The translations under genes and the position numbers were made by a program. The notes under the pieces were generated by a model that was not told the origin of the DNA, ran no database searches, and saw nothing but the letters and a program-made list of their open reading frames with translations. Positions 1 to 8,682 of a stretch of 64,000 nt of DNA are shown one piece after another (position 1 is the stretch's first letter; each line of letters starts with the position of its first letter). This DNA is from Salinimicrobium sp963709775 (GTDB lineage: Bacteria > Bacteroidota > Bacteroidia > Flavobacteriales > Flavobacteriaceae). Location: contig CAVPXS010000002.1 in the NCBI GenBank assembly GCA_963709775.1, positions 15,746 to 79,745 on the forward strand. The letters are read 5' to 3'.

Positions 1-723
1 CATGATAAAGGCGTTTCTAATGGCTCCAATGTCGCCGGCAGCACTTCCCGGAAATTCATCATCATTATCCGGGAACATAAATTTTCCATAAAGAACAACG
101 GTGGTATCGGCGGTGATGCCGTGCTCTTCCAGTGCTTTTTTCAATTCTTCGGGACTGCGGCGGTTCCAGGTTTCCGGAGACTCCAGGGCATTTGTGTCCA
201 TGTCAATAGCACCGGGAATATGTCCGCTTAAGTAGGCATCCCTGTTGCGGTAATGTGAATGCACCACAACATATTTATCATTATCATATTCTGCCGGATT
301 CTTACCCGAGATCAGGTCTTTTACCCACTGTGCAGAGACCAGCTGCCGGTATTTTGGAAGATAACTCATCGGCAAAGTTTCATCTGGAGCCCACTCGTCT
401 AAAAAGAAGTTGTAAACTGCTATTTTTGAGTACTCTGCTTTTTCAAAACTTTCGGCAACTTTTAGAGCTTCTTCGCGAGTATAACCGTAGATGATGATCT
501 CTTCGGAAGGATCAATTTCCTTGTGCCTCACGATCTCGATCCAGTCCATATAGCCGGCCCATTTTGCCGGAAGGGATTTTGCGCCCTTAATATGTCCTCC
601 CCGATGCTCATCGCGAAGTTTCCAGCCGTTGTAAGCATCTACAGGCCGCACATCAATGATACGTGCTCCTTTTTTCTGTCTTTCTATAAGTTCCTGAGTG
701 GTTACTTCCCTGAATTTTGTCAT
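1..723 (-). CDS. Thiosulfate/3-mercaptopyruvate-type sulfurtransferase (tandem rhodanese), 3'-truncated by the window
   Basis: The minus-strand frame is open from an ATG at 723 to the window edge, so the C-terminus lies outside. The first rhodanese domain opens with FREVTTQELIERQ and IIDVRPVDAYNGW, followed by a GGHIKGAKSLP motif. The second begins near residue 120 with the pattern YVVVHSHYRNRDAYLSGHIPGA. The catalytic-loop cysteine is not visible in the part present: VVVHSHYR and IIIYGYTR stand where a Cys loop could be. Whether an active cysteine exists downstream cannot be judged. The family moves sulfane sulfur between thiols, which suits the sulfur-related genes further along the window. 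Rhodanese membership is sure; substrate and activity are inference. Confidence 0.85.
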   Translation of the reverse strand, partial: MTKFREVTTQELIERQKKGARIIDVRPVDAYNGWKLRDEHRGGHIKGAKSLPAKWAGYMDWIEIVRHKEIDPSEEIIIYGYTREEALKVAESFEKAEYSKIAVYNFFLDEWAPDETLPMSYLPKYRQLVSAQWVKDLISGKNPAEYDNDKYVVVHSHYRNRDAYLSGHIPGAIDMDTNALESPETWNRRSPEELKKALEEHGITADTTVVLYGKFMFPDNDDEFPGSAAGDIGAIRNAFIM

Positions 724-912
724 CTTTTCTCGAATAGTTTGGCAAAAAAAGAACTTCCGTAGAAGCTCTTTTTTATTCATTTTTCCGAAGATAAGTAAAA
801 TCCGTTTTTTCTGAAGAAGCTCACGACTTAAGATATTCCTAAATCTTGCTGAAGCTCAGGATTTGCTTTATAAATTTATCTCCTTTTTGTAAGAGCGATT
901 ATGTTATTACTT

Positions 913-1289
913 TCATCTATCATCCTCAGCGACATGGACTTCAATGGTCATTGTTTTATAGTCTTCAATGTCTTCTTATGCCATTTTCTACGGCTTTTTG
1001 TATTTCATCGGCAATTTGGGAGAAGGAAAGTCCATTGTCAGGTAATCTTGGGGCTTGCAATTTCCACATTGATTGTGATGAATTCCGTTCCATCCGACTA
1101 TTTCGGTATGGGTCGAAGTGAAAGTCACAGTATCTGAAGGAATAACAGCGGCGACCTGGTTTTTCAAAGTTTCTTCTGTTACTGAATAATTAGGTGCAAT
1201 GGAATAGGTTTGCAGTTTTAGTTCTTTCCACACATGAGCGTCAAGGAAATGAGGAGCAATACAAAGGAAGATAAAGTTCTAATTTGCAT
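913..1289 (-). pseudogene. Decayed small lipoprotein gene (several frameshifts)
   Basis: An ATG at 1289 opens a signal peptide-like start (MQIRTLSSFVLLLISLTLMC) with a lipobox-like end, but a stop follows after GKN. The sequence then continues coding-like in a second frame (988-1233, containing NGIHHNQCGNC), in a third frame (LSFSQIADEIQKAVENG), and again in the second frame (TMTIEVHVAEDD). Together these would make a lipoprotein of about 120 residues. Three frame changes in 380 bases suggest true decay rather than one sequencing error. I do not recognise the family. The flanks 724-912 and 1290-1537 hold no gene I can support. Confidence 0.45.
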
Positions 1290-1537
1290 GATTGGATGGT
1301 TATTTTGAACCTATTAGTGTGCCGCGATATAGGTTAGTTACACCTGCAAAACTTTGCTTATCAAGTTCAATTCTTATGAAAAGCTATAAGAACTTCAGTT
1401 TCTGCTGAAAAAAATCAAAAAAATTGAATTTTTAGAGGCATTATTTCAGGATCTGTAAAATCTTGTGGACTTGCTGAGGAAACCTTCGGCTTGTGCCCGA
1501 AAAAGCTTAGTTTTGGGTTCATTTCAACAACTTCAGC

Positions 1538-3430
1538 ATGAACAACAACAGGCATTTTGTGATCGATTTTGACAGTACCTTCACACAGGTAGAAGCTCTT
1601 GATATCTTAGGAGAGATTTCTTTGGAAAATCATGAGGAAAGAAATGAACGGCTTCAAAGATTGTCTGATCTTACCAATAGCGGAATGGCCGGAGAGCTTT
1701 CCTTCAGGGAATCCCTGGAACAGCGTCTTGCCCTGCTCAATGCTGAAGAACAACATTTGCCAAAACTGGTTGACAGGTTAAGAAGTAAGGTGTCCACTAG
1801 TTTTATACGTAACAGGGAGTTTTTTGAAGAAAACCACGAGAACATTTATATTATCTCCAACGGTTTTAAAGAGTTTATTGTTCCCATAGTTAAGGAGTTT
1901 GGGATTAGAGAGGAAAATGTTTTTGCCAATACTTTCCTGACTGATGAAAGTGGTAAATTAAATAATTTCGACACAGAAAATGTGCTTTCTTCCAACAACG
2001 GAAAGGTGGAAATGTTGAAAAGACTGGACCTGCAAGGGGACGTGTATGTGATAGGGGATGGGTATACAGATTATGAAATAAAGGCTGCCGGTCTTGCCAA
2101 TAAATTTTACGCCTTTACCGAAAATGTGGAACGAGGTAACGTCCTTGAAAAAGCCGATCATATCACCCCCAGCCTTGATGAATTTTTATATCTGCACAAG
2201 ATGAACAAAGCAATTTCTTATCCCAAGAACCGCATCAAAGTTTTGCTCCTGGAGAATGTACATGAAGATGCCGTGAAGATCATGAAAAATGAGGGTTACA
2301 ATGTCACAACAGTATCAGGTGCTTTAGATGAGGAAGAGCTGGCAGAGAAAATAAAAGATGTTTCTGTGCTGGGAATACGTTCTAAAACCCAGATCACTAA
2401 AAAGGTGCTGGAGAATGCCAACAGGCTCATTGCAGTAGGAGCATTTTGTATAGGAACAAATCAAATTGACCTGGAGGAATGTCTTAAAAAAGGGATCGCC
2501 GTTTTTAATGCCCCTTTCAGCAATACGCGATCTGTAGTGGAACTCGCTATTGGAGAGATCATCTTTCTCATGCGCGGCTTGCCGGACAGGCTAGCAGAAA
2601 TGCATGAAGGAAACTGGAACAAGTCGGCAAACGGAAGCAGGGAAGTCCGCGGAAAAAAACTCGGAATTGTGGGTTATGGGAATATCGGCGCCCAATTATC
2701 GGTAGTGGCCGAGGCTATTGGATTTGACGTGTACTATTACGATCTTATGGAGAAGCTGGCTCTTGGAAATGCGACCAAGTGCAAAAGTTTGGAGGAACTG
2801 CTTAAGGTATCAGATATAGTGACCCTTCACGTGGACGGGCGCAAGGAGAATGAAAATCTTATTGGCGAGCATGAACTGCAACTCATGAAAGAAGGTTCGG
2901 TCTTTGTCAACCTTAGCCGGGGGCATGTAGTTGATCTCAAAGCGCTGAGAAAACATCTTGAAAGCGGAAAGATACGTGGCGCAGGAGTAGATGTGTTCCC
3001 AAAGGAGCCAAAGACCAACGCAGAGCAGTTCGAATCTGAATTAAGAGGTGTCAAAAATGTCATTTTAACTCCGCATATTGGCGGCAGTACAGAAGAGGCA
3101 CAAGTAAATATCGGGAACTTTGTTCCGGGAAAGATCATTGAATACATCAATACCGGAAGCACGACAAACAGCGTCAACTTTCCAAACCTGCAACTGCCTA
3201 TACTGGAGAACGCGCACCGCCTTATCCATGTTCACCATAACCGTCCCGGGATTATCGCCCATATCAATAATGTGCTTTCAGATCATGACTGCAATATTGT
3301 TGGGCAATACCTTAAGACAAATGAAACCATTGGATACGTGATCACAGATATTGATAAAGCATACAATGAAGAAGTTATCCAGGAGATGAAGGGAATTGAG
3401 GGAACAATAAGATTCAGAGTGCTTTATTAA
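1538..3430 (+). CDS. serA: Fused phosphoserine phosphatase-like / D-3-phosphoglycerate dehydrogenase
   Basis: This 630-residue protein combines two serine-biosynthesis activities. Residues 1-225 form a HAD-type, SerB-like domain with the nucleophile motif DFDST (D10, D12), the ISNG motif near 106 and GDGYTD near 173. Residues 232-630 are a 2-hydroxyacid dehydrogenase of the SerA type: a substrate domain, the NAD-binding motif GYGNIG, the catalytic-region pattern NLSRGHVVD, TPHIGGST, and a C-terminal ACT domain (RPGIIAHINNVL) that normally binds serine for feedback inhibition. The SerA half oxidises 3-phosphoglycerate. The HAD half may dephosphorylate phosphoserine, which would place the first and last steps in one chain. 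SerC, the middle enzyme, is not in the window. The 3' end runs straight into heptad repeats. Confidence 0.92.
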   Translation: MNNNRHFVIDFDSTFTQVEALDILGEISLENHEERNERLQRLSDLTNSGMAGELSFRESLEQRLALLNAEEQHLPKLVDRLRSKVSTSFIRNREFFEENHENIYIISNGFKEFIVPIVKEFGIREENVFANTFLTDESGKLNNFDTENVLSSNNGKVEMLKRLDLQGDVYVIGDGYTDYEIKAAGLANKFYAFTENVERGNVLEKADHITPSLDEFLYLHKMNKAISYPKNRIKVLLLENVHEDAVKIMKNEGYNVTTVSGALDEEELAEKIKDVSVLGIRSKTQITKKVLENANRLIAVGAFCIGTNQIDLEECLKKGIAVFNAPFSNTRSVVELAIGEIIFLMRGLPDRLAEMHEGNWNKSANGSREVRGKKLGIVGYGNIGAQLSVVAEAIGFDVYYYDLMEKLALGNATKCKSLEELLKVSDIVTLHVDGRKENENLIGEHELQLMKEGSVFVNLSRGHVVDLKALRKHLESGKIRGAGVDVFPKEPKTNAEQFESELRGVKNVILTPHIGGSTEEAQVNIGNFVPGKIIEYINTGSTTNSVNFPNLQLPILENAHRLIHVHHNRPGIIAHINNVLSDHDCNIVGQYLKTNETIGYVITDIDKAYNEEVIQEMKGIEGTIRFRVLY

Positions 3431-3476
3431 AGGTTTAAGGTTTAAAGTTCAAAGTTTAAAATTCAAGGTTCAAAAT
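3431..3476. repeat. Degenerate 7-bp tandem repeat block (AAGGTTT/AAAGTTC type)
   Basis: Immediately after the serA stop codon the sequence runs with a seven-base period. Units such as AGGTTTA, AAGTTCA, AAGTTTA, AAATTCA and AGGTTCA follow each other for about six to seven copies. The same unit family recurs at 20305-20337 and 23416-23450, always directly behind a stop codon. No gene lies between here and 3690. Confidence 0.75.
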
Positions 3477-3560
3477 TGCAGGTTGAGGGTTGTTTGATTT
3501 AACGTAAATCTTACTTCGTAAATCTAACCTCCTGCCCACTACCCACTAAAATCCGTATTT

Positions 3561-3615
3561 CTCAATACTCAATACTCAATACTCAATCTCAATCTCACAT
3601 CTCATATCTACCTCA
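3561..3615. repeat. 7-bp tandem repeat block (CTCAATA type)
   Basis: Three exact CTCAATA units are followed by drifting units (CTCAATC, TCACATC, TCATATC). This second heptad block stands in the same serA-3690 intergenic region but has a different unit from the block at 3431. Confidence 0.75.
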
Positions 3616-3689
3616 AACCTGATCTAAATCATATTTAAGCTGCGGGAGGTTCTTCATCTTTGAGGTTTTGCCTTTAAAAACCTTTATAT

Positions 3690-5489
3690 ATGACATATGA
3701 TTTAACCCCACACCGGTTTCACATCCCGGTAATGGGAATTGCCTTCACAATAGACACGCCAATTAAAGTTGCTTCCTACGGGATCACTTCGGCACTGTCT
3801 ATTATTGAAGACAATCTCATTGAAATGATGAGGAAGCATTACTACCAGGAAAATGAGGAAACTTACGTTCCTATTGAAAAACACGAGGAAAATTATCGCG
3901 TGCGACGCATTACCGACTATCTAAATTTGGTGAACCGGAATGTGCAGACCAGGTTTGATAAGCTCAAGGATTCGGCTTTTGAAAAAGGGTCGGAGATCGT
4001 GAAGTACTTCGAGATGCTGCCCGAGGAGAGCGGACTCAAAGAAAAATATCATCAGTTCCAGCAAGCGCATGGAGAAGCTAAGGCAGAATTGGAAACTTTT
4101 CTTCGGAAGCATATTCGTCCCGGCGGAATTGAAGTGAACATCATGACCAAGGTCGATAAGAACAACAAAGATAAATCGGGGGAAATCCTTCCTGAAGGAT
4201 CTGATGCCCTGGGAGCGTTGAAAGCTTACGCTGAAAGTAACCTTGAAAATTCTGCTGTGATATTTTCTGCGGGAATGAATCCGAGGTTATTTAACTACCT
4301 GGAGAACTTCAGGGCATTTGATGCCCAGGCCTGGGGAGTTTTTAAGAAGAAAGTGATCATCAAAGTAAGCGACTACCGTTCGGCATTGATACAGGGGAAA
4401 TACCTGGCCAAAAAGGGTATTTGGGTGAGTGAATTCAGAATTGAATCTGGCTTGAATTGCGGCGGACATGCCTTTGCCACCCAGGGCTATTTACTTGGAC
4501 CGATCCTGGCAGAATTCAGAAATAAAAAAGATGAGTTAAGAAAAGAGCTGTTCAGCCTTTATAATCCTGCGATAATAGCAAAAGGAGAAAAAGGATTTGA
4601 AGAGCCACATCCCGTGAATATTACTGTACAGGGTGGAATTGGGACTGCCGCAGAGCAAAAATTGCTTTACGGATATTATAATGTTGACGGCGCCGGTTGG
4701 GGAACTCCTTTCCTGCTTTGCCCCGAAGCTACAACTGTAGATGACAACACTCTTGAACTGCTCGCAAAAAGTAAAGAGAACGATGTGGTGCTGAGCAAAG
4801 CTTCACCTCTGGGAGTGAGATTCAATTATCTTAAAGGAACCACCGCCGATAAGGAAAGACAGCAAAGAATCGACAAAGGAAAACCGGGAAGTCCATGTAC
4901 CGAAAAATATCTTGTCTCAAATACCGAGTTTACTAAAGAACCTATTTGTACTGCTTCAAGAAAATATCAGAAATTAAAACTGGAGCAACTTGAAAATGCA
5001 GGACTACCGGAAAATGAATATCAACTGCAGGTAGATGACCTGCTAAGCAAAGAGTGTTTGTGCATTGGGTTAAGTAACTCCGCCGGACTTAATTACAAGG
5101 TGCCAATCGTTGAAAAACTCGATGCGGTGACCATCTGCCCCGGGCCAAATATTGTAAACTTCAACAAGGTAGCCAGTTTGCAGGAAATGACAGATCATAT
5201 TTATGGACGAAAGGAATTTTCTCAAAATGAGGACCGCCCACATATGTTCATTAAAGAACTGCAGCTTTATGTGGATTATCTTAAAGAGGAAGTGCGCAAT
5301 ACTTTTGATCCCGGCCCAAGGGATATAAAAGGTTGGACGGGTTTCTGCAATAATCTTCTGGAAGGGGTTTCACATTACAGGGATTTGTTGGAAAAGGAAC
5401 TTATAAAGAAAAAAGATGCTTTTGAACAAGGCTTGAGTAAAATGGAACAGACGGTACTTGAGATAAAGACCGGCCTGAGTAATAATTAA
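3690..5489 (+). CDS. Uncharacterised nitronate monooxygenase-like TIM-barrel protein
   Basis: This is a conserved-looking 599-residue protein with no function I can name. The central part carries GLNCGGHAFATQGYLLGP and then QGGIGTAAEQKLL...VDGAGWGTPFLLCPEA. The order of these motifs resembles FMN-binding TIM-barrel enzymes of the nitronate monooxygenase/PfaD group, where GGIGT and a GTPFL-like loop bind flavin phosphate. Unlike those (about 320-550 residues), it has an N-terminal extension of about 170 residues and a C-terminal part with several cysteines (GSPCTEKY, PICTASRKY, SKECLCIGL, ICPGPN). The cysteines could hold a metal or an Fe-S cluster. No signal peptide is seen. It follows serA by 260 bp and ends in a strong terminator, so it is probably transcribed alone. 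The flavin link is inference. Confidence 0.75.
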   Translation: MTYDLTPHRFHIPVMGIAFTIDTPIKVASYGITSALSIIEDNLIEMMRKHYYQENEETYVPIEKHEENYRVRRITDYLNLVNRNVQTRFDKLKDSAFEKGSEIVKYFEMLPEESGLKEKYHQFQQAHGEAKAELETFLRKHIRPGGIEVNIMTKVDKNNKDKSGEILPEGSDALGALKAYAESNLENSAVIFSAGMNPRLFNYLENFRAFDAQAWGVFKKKVIIKVSDYRSALIQGKYLAKKGIWVSEFRIESGLNCGGHAFATQGYLLGPILAEFRNKKDELRKELFSLYNPAIIAKGEKGFEEPHPVNITVQGGIGTAAEQKLLYGYYNVDGAGWGTPFLLCPEATTVDDNTLELLAKSKENDVVLSKASPLGVRFNYLKGTTADKERQQRIDKGKPGSPCTEKYLVSNTEFTKEPICTASRKYQKLKLEQLENAGLPENEYQLQVDDLLSKECLCIGLSNSAGLNYKVPIVEKLDAVTICPGPNIVNFNKVASLQEMTDHIYGRKEFSQNEDRPHMFIKELQLYVDYLKEEVRNTFDPGPRDIKGWTGFCNNLLEGVSHYRDLLEKELIKKKDAFEQGLSKMEQTVLEIKTGLSNN

Positions 5490-5496
5490 AAAAAAC

Positions 5497-5534
5497 TATC
5501 CCCTCTAAAAAGCCTTTTTGAGGGGATAATTTTT
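5497..5534 (+). terminator. Rho-independent terminator after the 599-residue gene
   Basis: A perfect 9-bp stem TATCCCCTC/GAGGGGATA (5497-5505 with 5520-5528) is followed by ATTTTT. It lies 8 bases after the stop codon of the upstream gene. Confidence 0.85.
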
Positions 5535-5597
5535 CATCTAATCTTAAGCTTCAACTGGCAAAAGGTGATTGGAGGCTTGAAGATTTTCCTGAGAATT

Positions 5598-6383
5598 TTA
5601 TTCCTGGTTTTCTTCCAGAGCGGCGATCATCTCGGGTGCCGTATTCACAACTTTCCTGATCTTTCCGGAAGGCTCTACTATTATATGGGTAGGATATACA
5701 GAAAAGCCAAGGGTGTCTTCAATAAAAGCTTTCTGACTTGGGATCACCGGATATTTAAATTCTCTTTCTGAAAGAAATGTTTCAAGCTCCTCTTTAGGGT
5801 CGAGTGAAAGACTAAGAAAAACCACGTCTTCCCGGTCTTCATATTCACTTACTAATTGATTGAGTCTGGGCATTTCTTCAATACACGGTTTACATCTTAG
5901 AAACCATGTTTTTACAATTAAGGTTTTGCCTTCGGCTAATTTTTTTGAAAATTTCCTTCCCTCCAGGTCCGTAAATTCAAACTCGGGAAAGTCCTTTCCT
6001 TCCATCATGAAATGCTTATACGCGGGATAGGTGTCGGCCATAATGGTATAGCTTATATCATCATCTGCATCTTCCTGCATCTTGAAAAGTTGGTATTGTT
6101 CGCCCTCCTTATTGGTTTTCTTTTCAAGGACAATGAATTCGCCCGTCAATATAGCCTCCAAAAATGCCTTTTTGGAGATGGTATCTCCTTCTTCTCCCAG
6201 GGGCACGAAATCTGATGCCAGGTCGATATTGGTCTTGTGATATCTCCACCATTTGGCCTGGTCGCCTTGAAGGGAAGAAAAGAGAAGATCGGTTTCGGTA
6301 ACTTTTTCGTTTTCCTGACAGGAGCTTAGAAGGAAAATGCTTCCGAAGAAAAAAGTACGAAAAATGGTTTTAAAAAGTCGCAA
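5598..6383 (-). CDS. TlpA-like thioredoxin-fold lipoprotein
   Basis: A 261-residue protein starting with a lipoprotein signal (lipobox LLSSC, Cys22), so it is probably attached to a membrane and faces the periplasm. Residues about 130-255 are a thioredoxin/AhpC-TSA fold with the redox motif RCKPC (Cys164, Cys167) and a cis-proline region VYPTHIIVEPSGKI. The N-terminal 110 residues are unassigned, as in other Bacteroidota TlpA-type thiol-disulfide reductases. The likely role is reducing disulfides in exported proteins; the partner is unknown. It converges on the 3690 gene and is divergent from the Crp-type regulator at 6605. Confidence 0.85.
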   Translation of the reverse strand: MRLFKTIFRTFFFGSIFLLSSCQENEKVTETDLLFSSLQGDQAKWWRYHKTNIDLASDFVPLGEEGDTISKKAFLEAILTGEFIVLEKKTNKEGEQYQLFKMQEDADDDISYTIMADTYPAYKHFMMEGKDFPEFEFTDLEGRKFSKKLAEGKTLIVKTWFLRCKPCIEEMPRLNQLVSEYEDREDVVFLSLSLDPKEELETFLSEREFKYPVIPSQKAFIEDTLGFSVYPTHIIVEPSGKIRKVVNTAPEMIAALEENQE

Positions 6384-6604
6384 TATACTGTTGATTTATA
6401 TAGGGGTTAAAGGTAAGGATTTTGGCAAAAGACGGGAATGCCTGTGAGAAATCTTCCGCAGAAATTGCCGGGTTTGAAAAAGGCTATTTTTAAAACCGGA
6501 AAAACCCGGATTTACCACAAGTGAGATCCGTTTAAAGAGAAGCGTCAATCAAACTTCAAAATTCTTTAGAAATAACCTAAATTTACCGAACAAAACCTTT
6601 ATCC

Positions 6605-7240
6605 ATGCTTGAAAAAGAACTCAGAGATGCCTATCATTTTATATTTGAAGAAGAAGTACTGATAGAAATTACAAAGTTTGGAATTTTAAGAGAAGTAAAG
6701 GCGGGGGAAACCATCATCGATATTGGAGATTATGTAAAAAGCATGCCCTTGCTGCTGGAAGGAGCAATTAAGATCCTGCGGGAAGATAAGGATGGGGATG
6801 AATTACTGCTGTACTTCCTGGAACGTGGTGATACTTGTGCCATGACTCTTGCCTGTTGCCTGGGTCACACAAAAAGTGAGATAAGGGCGGTTGCAGAAAA
6901 GGATACACACCTGGTAATGATCCCTATTGACAAAATGGAGGAGTGGACCTCCAGGTTCAAAAGCTGGAGGAACTTTGTTTTTGAAAGTTATCATTCCAGG
7001 CTTACCGAGATGCTTGACACTATTGATACTATCGCATTTTTAAATATGGATGAGCGCCTTATGCGGTACCTGCAGGATAAAGCCAAGATCAATAAAAATG
7101 AACAAATACAGGTAACTCACCAGGAGATCGCTTACGACCTTCATACCTCCCGTGTAGTGGTTTCGCGGCTCTTAAAAAAGCTGGAGATAGAGGGTAAAAT
7201 CGGGTTACAGCGCAATAGCATCATGGTGCATGATCTTTAG
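6605..7240 (+). CDS. Crp/Fnr-family transcriptional regulator with cysteine cluster
   Basis: 211 residues. An N-terminal cyclic-nucleotide-binding-type beta barrel (about 1-125) is joined by a helix to a C-terminal winged helix-turn-helix (about 150-205: VTHQEIAYDLHTSRVVVSRLLKKLE). The cassette that in Crp binds cAMP (GE...RxA) is not conserved. In its place is DTCAMTLACCLGH with Cys78, Cys84 and Cys85, which suggests a thiol or sulfur signal instead of cAMP. The recognition helix keeps the two arginines of the RxxxxR pattern but has Val where Crp has Glu. The gene sits 64 bp before the TauE gene, whose promoter carries a Crp-type palindrome. That palindrome recurs at two other sulfur-region promoters. 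The sensor function is inference. Confidence 0.88.
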   Translation: MLEKELRDAYHFIFEEEVLIEITKFGILREVKAGETIIDIGDYVKSMPLLLEGAIKILREDKDGDELLLYFLERGDTCAMTLACCLGHTKSEIRAVAEKDTHLVMIPIDKMEEWTSRFKSWRNFVFESYHSRLTEMLDTIDTIAFLNMDERLMRYLQDKAKINKNEQIQVTHQEIAYDLHTSRVVVSRLLKKLEIEGKIGLQRNSIMVHDL

Positions 7241-7242
7241 TA

Positions 7243-7287
7243 TGTGATCTTTGTTACAAAGCCTGCAGCTTTAAAAAAGTACTTTTG
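7243..7287 (+). promoter_or_regulatory. Crp-type operator and TAnnTTTG promoter of the TauE gene
   Basis: The 16-mer TGTGATCTTTGTTACA (7243-7258) fits TGTnACnnnnGTnACA with one mismatch. Its centre, 7250.5, is 29.5 bp upstream of a perfect -7 box TACTTTTG (7280-7287). No well-spaced -33 TTTG exists, as expected for an activator-dependent class II promoter. The same geometry occurs at 16906-16950 and 17877-17921. The inferred start of transcription is near 7294, about 11 bases before the ATG. Confidence 0.75.
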
Positions 7288-7304
7288 CACCGAACTTTTA
7301 AAGA

Positions 7305-8102
7305 ATGGAGATAACACAAATTCTTGGTTACCTGGGAGCTTTACTTATTGGAGTAGTCCTGGGACTCATAGGCGGTGGAGGTTCTATTTTAACCGTGCCT
7401 GTGCTGGTATACCTGCTCTCCGTTAATCCTGTAACCGCAACAGCTTATTCTCTTTTCGTAGTAGGAACCACTTCTCTTTTTGGCTCCATTAAAAACTTTC
7501 AGAAAAAACGGGTGGATATACGTACCGCCATTGTTTTTTCCATTCCGGCATTTATAGCTGTTTATCTTACCAGGAAATTCCTGGTGCCGGCGATCCCGGA
7601 GAATATTTTTACAATTGCCGATTTCACTGTTACCAAAAACATTGGGATCATGTTGTTTTTTGCCTTTATCATGATACTGGCTTCGGTATCCATGATCCTT
7701 GAACCTTCAGAAAAGGACGCCAAGCCACGAAAGGTGAGGTTCAATTATTTACTCATTACTTTAGAAGGCGCTATAGTAGGGGTTCTTACAGGAATAGTGG
7801 GAGCCGGTGGAGGATTCCTTATCATTCCGGCGCTGGTGCTTATGGCAAAATTACCAATGAAGCGAGCCGTAGCGACCTCTCTTGTGATCATAGCAGTAAA
7901 ATCGCTCATAGGTTTTATTGGAGATGTGCAGAATCTTGAAATTGATTGGGTTTTCCTTCTTATCTTCACAACAATGTCGGTAGTCGGTATCTTCGTAGGG
8001 ATATGGCTGAATCGTTTTATTGATGGAAAGAAGCTTAAGAAAAGTTTTGGCTGGTTTGTACTGTTGATGGGGCTGTACATTTTTTGGAAAGAGATCTTTT
8101 GA
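7305..8102 (+). CDS. TauE/SafE (DUF81) family sulfite/organosulfonate exporter
   Basis: 265 residues, almost entirely hydrophobic, with about seven to eight membrane segments. It shows the duplicated family signature: a glycine-rich GVVLGLIGGGGSILTVPVL near the N-terminus, echoed as GVLTGIVGAGGGFLIIPALV in the second half. The family carries sulfite, sulfoacetate, thiosulfate or similar anions across the inner membrane. The promoter has the Crp-type operator shared with the persulfide dioxygenase fusion at 17977, so exporting sulfite made by persulfide oxidation is a reasonable inference. The start is supported by the short leader after the mapped promoter elements. Confidence 0.88.
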   Translation: MEITQILGYLGALLIGVVLGLIGGGGSILTVPVLVYLLSVNPVTATAYSLFVVGTTSLFGSIKNFQKKRVDIRTAIVFSIPAFIAVYLTRKFLVPAIPENIFTIADFTVTKNIGIMLFFAFIMILASVSMILEPSEKDAKPRKVRFNYLLITLEGAIVGVLTGIVGAGGGFLIIPALVLMAKLPMKRAVATSLVIIAVKSLIGFIGDVQNLEIDWVFLLIFTTMSVVGIFVGIWLNRFIDGKKLKKSFGWFVLLMGLYIFWKEIF

Positions 8103-8211
8103 TTTTAAGGTCAAACTTTTAAAACCTGAGAAGCTGACGAAAATTCCGTCAATGGAAATCTTTGATGATTTTTCCGGTGAAAATAGAGGTGTAATCTCAA
8201 TATAGTTTAAA

Positions 8212-8676
8212 ATGGCTGTTCCTAAAAAGGACAAGATTTTTGTTGCCCTCCAGTTCCTGGTGTTCATAGCCTGGATCATTGAAGTGGAGCCATGGAGTTT
8301 TAAATTATCGAGCAATCTAAGTGCGCTGTCTTTTATTATTGCGGTAATTGGACTTGTGCTGGTGCTTATTGCATTTCTGCAACTTAATACAAACTTATCG
8401 CCCTTTCCCAGTCCTAAGAAAGGAGCAAAACTCGTTACAGGAGGAGTGTTTGCTTTTGCGCGCCATCCTATTTATTCCGGTATTTTGTTTATGGCTTTCG
8501 GGATCTCCATATGGTTGGGTTCGGGGTATAAACTCGCAATAAGTTTATTACTGTACCTGGTTTTCTATTTTAAGAGCAGGTACGAAGAACAAAGGCTCGA
8601 AGAAGCTTTTCCCGATTATAATGTTTATAAGACGCGTACAGGAAGATTTTTTCCTAAATTTAAGGGAAGAATTTAA
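8212..8676 (+). CDS. Isoprenylcysteine carboxyl methyltransferase-like membrane protein
   Basis: 154 residues with four or so membrane segments and the hallmark FAFARHPIYSGIL followed by EEQRLEEAFPDYNVYKTRTGRF. This pattern is typical of the ICMT/PEMT-like group of bacterial membrane methyltransferases, where the R-H-P and E-E elements bind S-adenosylmethionine. The bacterial substrates are mostly unknown. It lies 109 bp after the TauE gene on the same strand. An inverted repeat TGACG-N7-CGTCA (8135-8151) lies in between and may mark a separate control site. A decisive substrate cannot be read from sequence. Confidence 0.8.
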   Translation: MAVPKKDKIFVALQFLVFIAWIIEVEPWSFKLSSNLSALSFIIAVIGLVLVLIAFLQLNTNLSPFPSPKKGAKLVTGGVFAFARHPIYSGILFMAFGISIWLGSGYKLAISLLLYLVFYFKSRYEEQRLEEAFPDYNVYKTRTGRFFPKFKGRI

Positions 8677-8682
8677 ATCAGA

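Noticed and set aside
255..762. Plus-strand frames over the rhodanese gene
   Set aside because: They are shadows of the minus-strand rhodanese, whose long open frame and motifs are convincing.
8135..8151. TGACG-N7-CGTCA inverted repeat as a fourth Crp-type site
   Set aside because: Half-sites differ from TGTnAC and no TAnnTTTG box lies 29.5 bp downstream.
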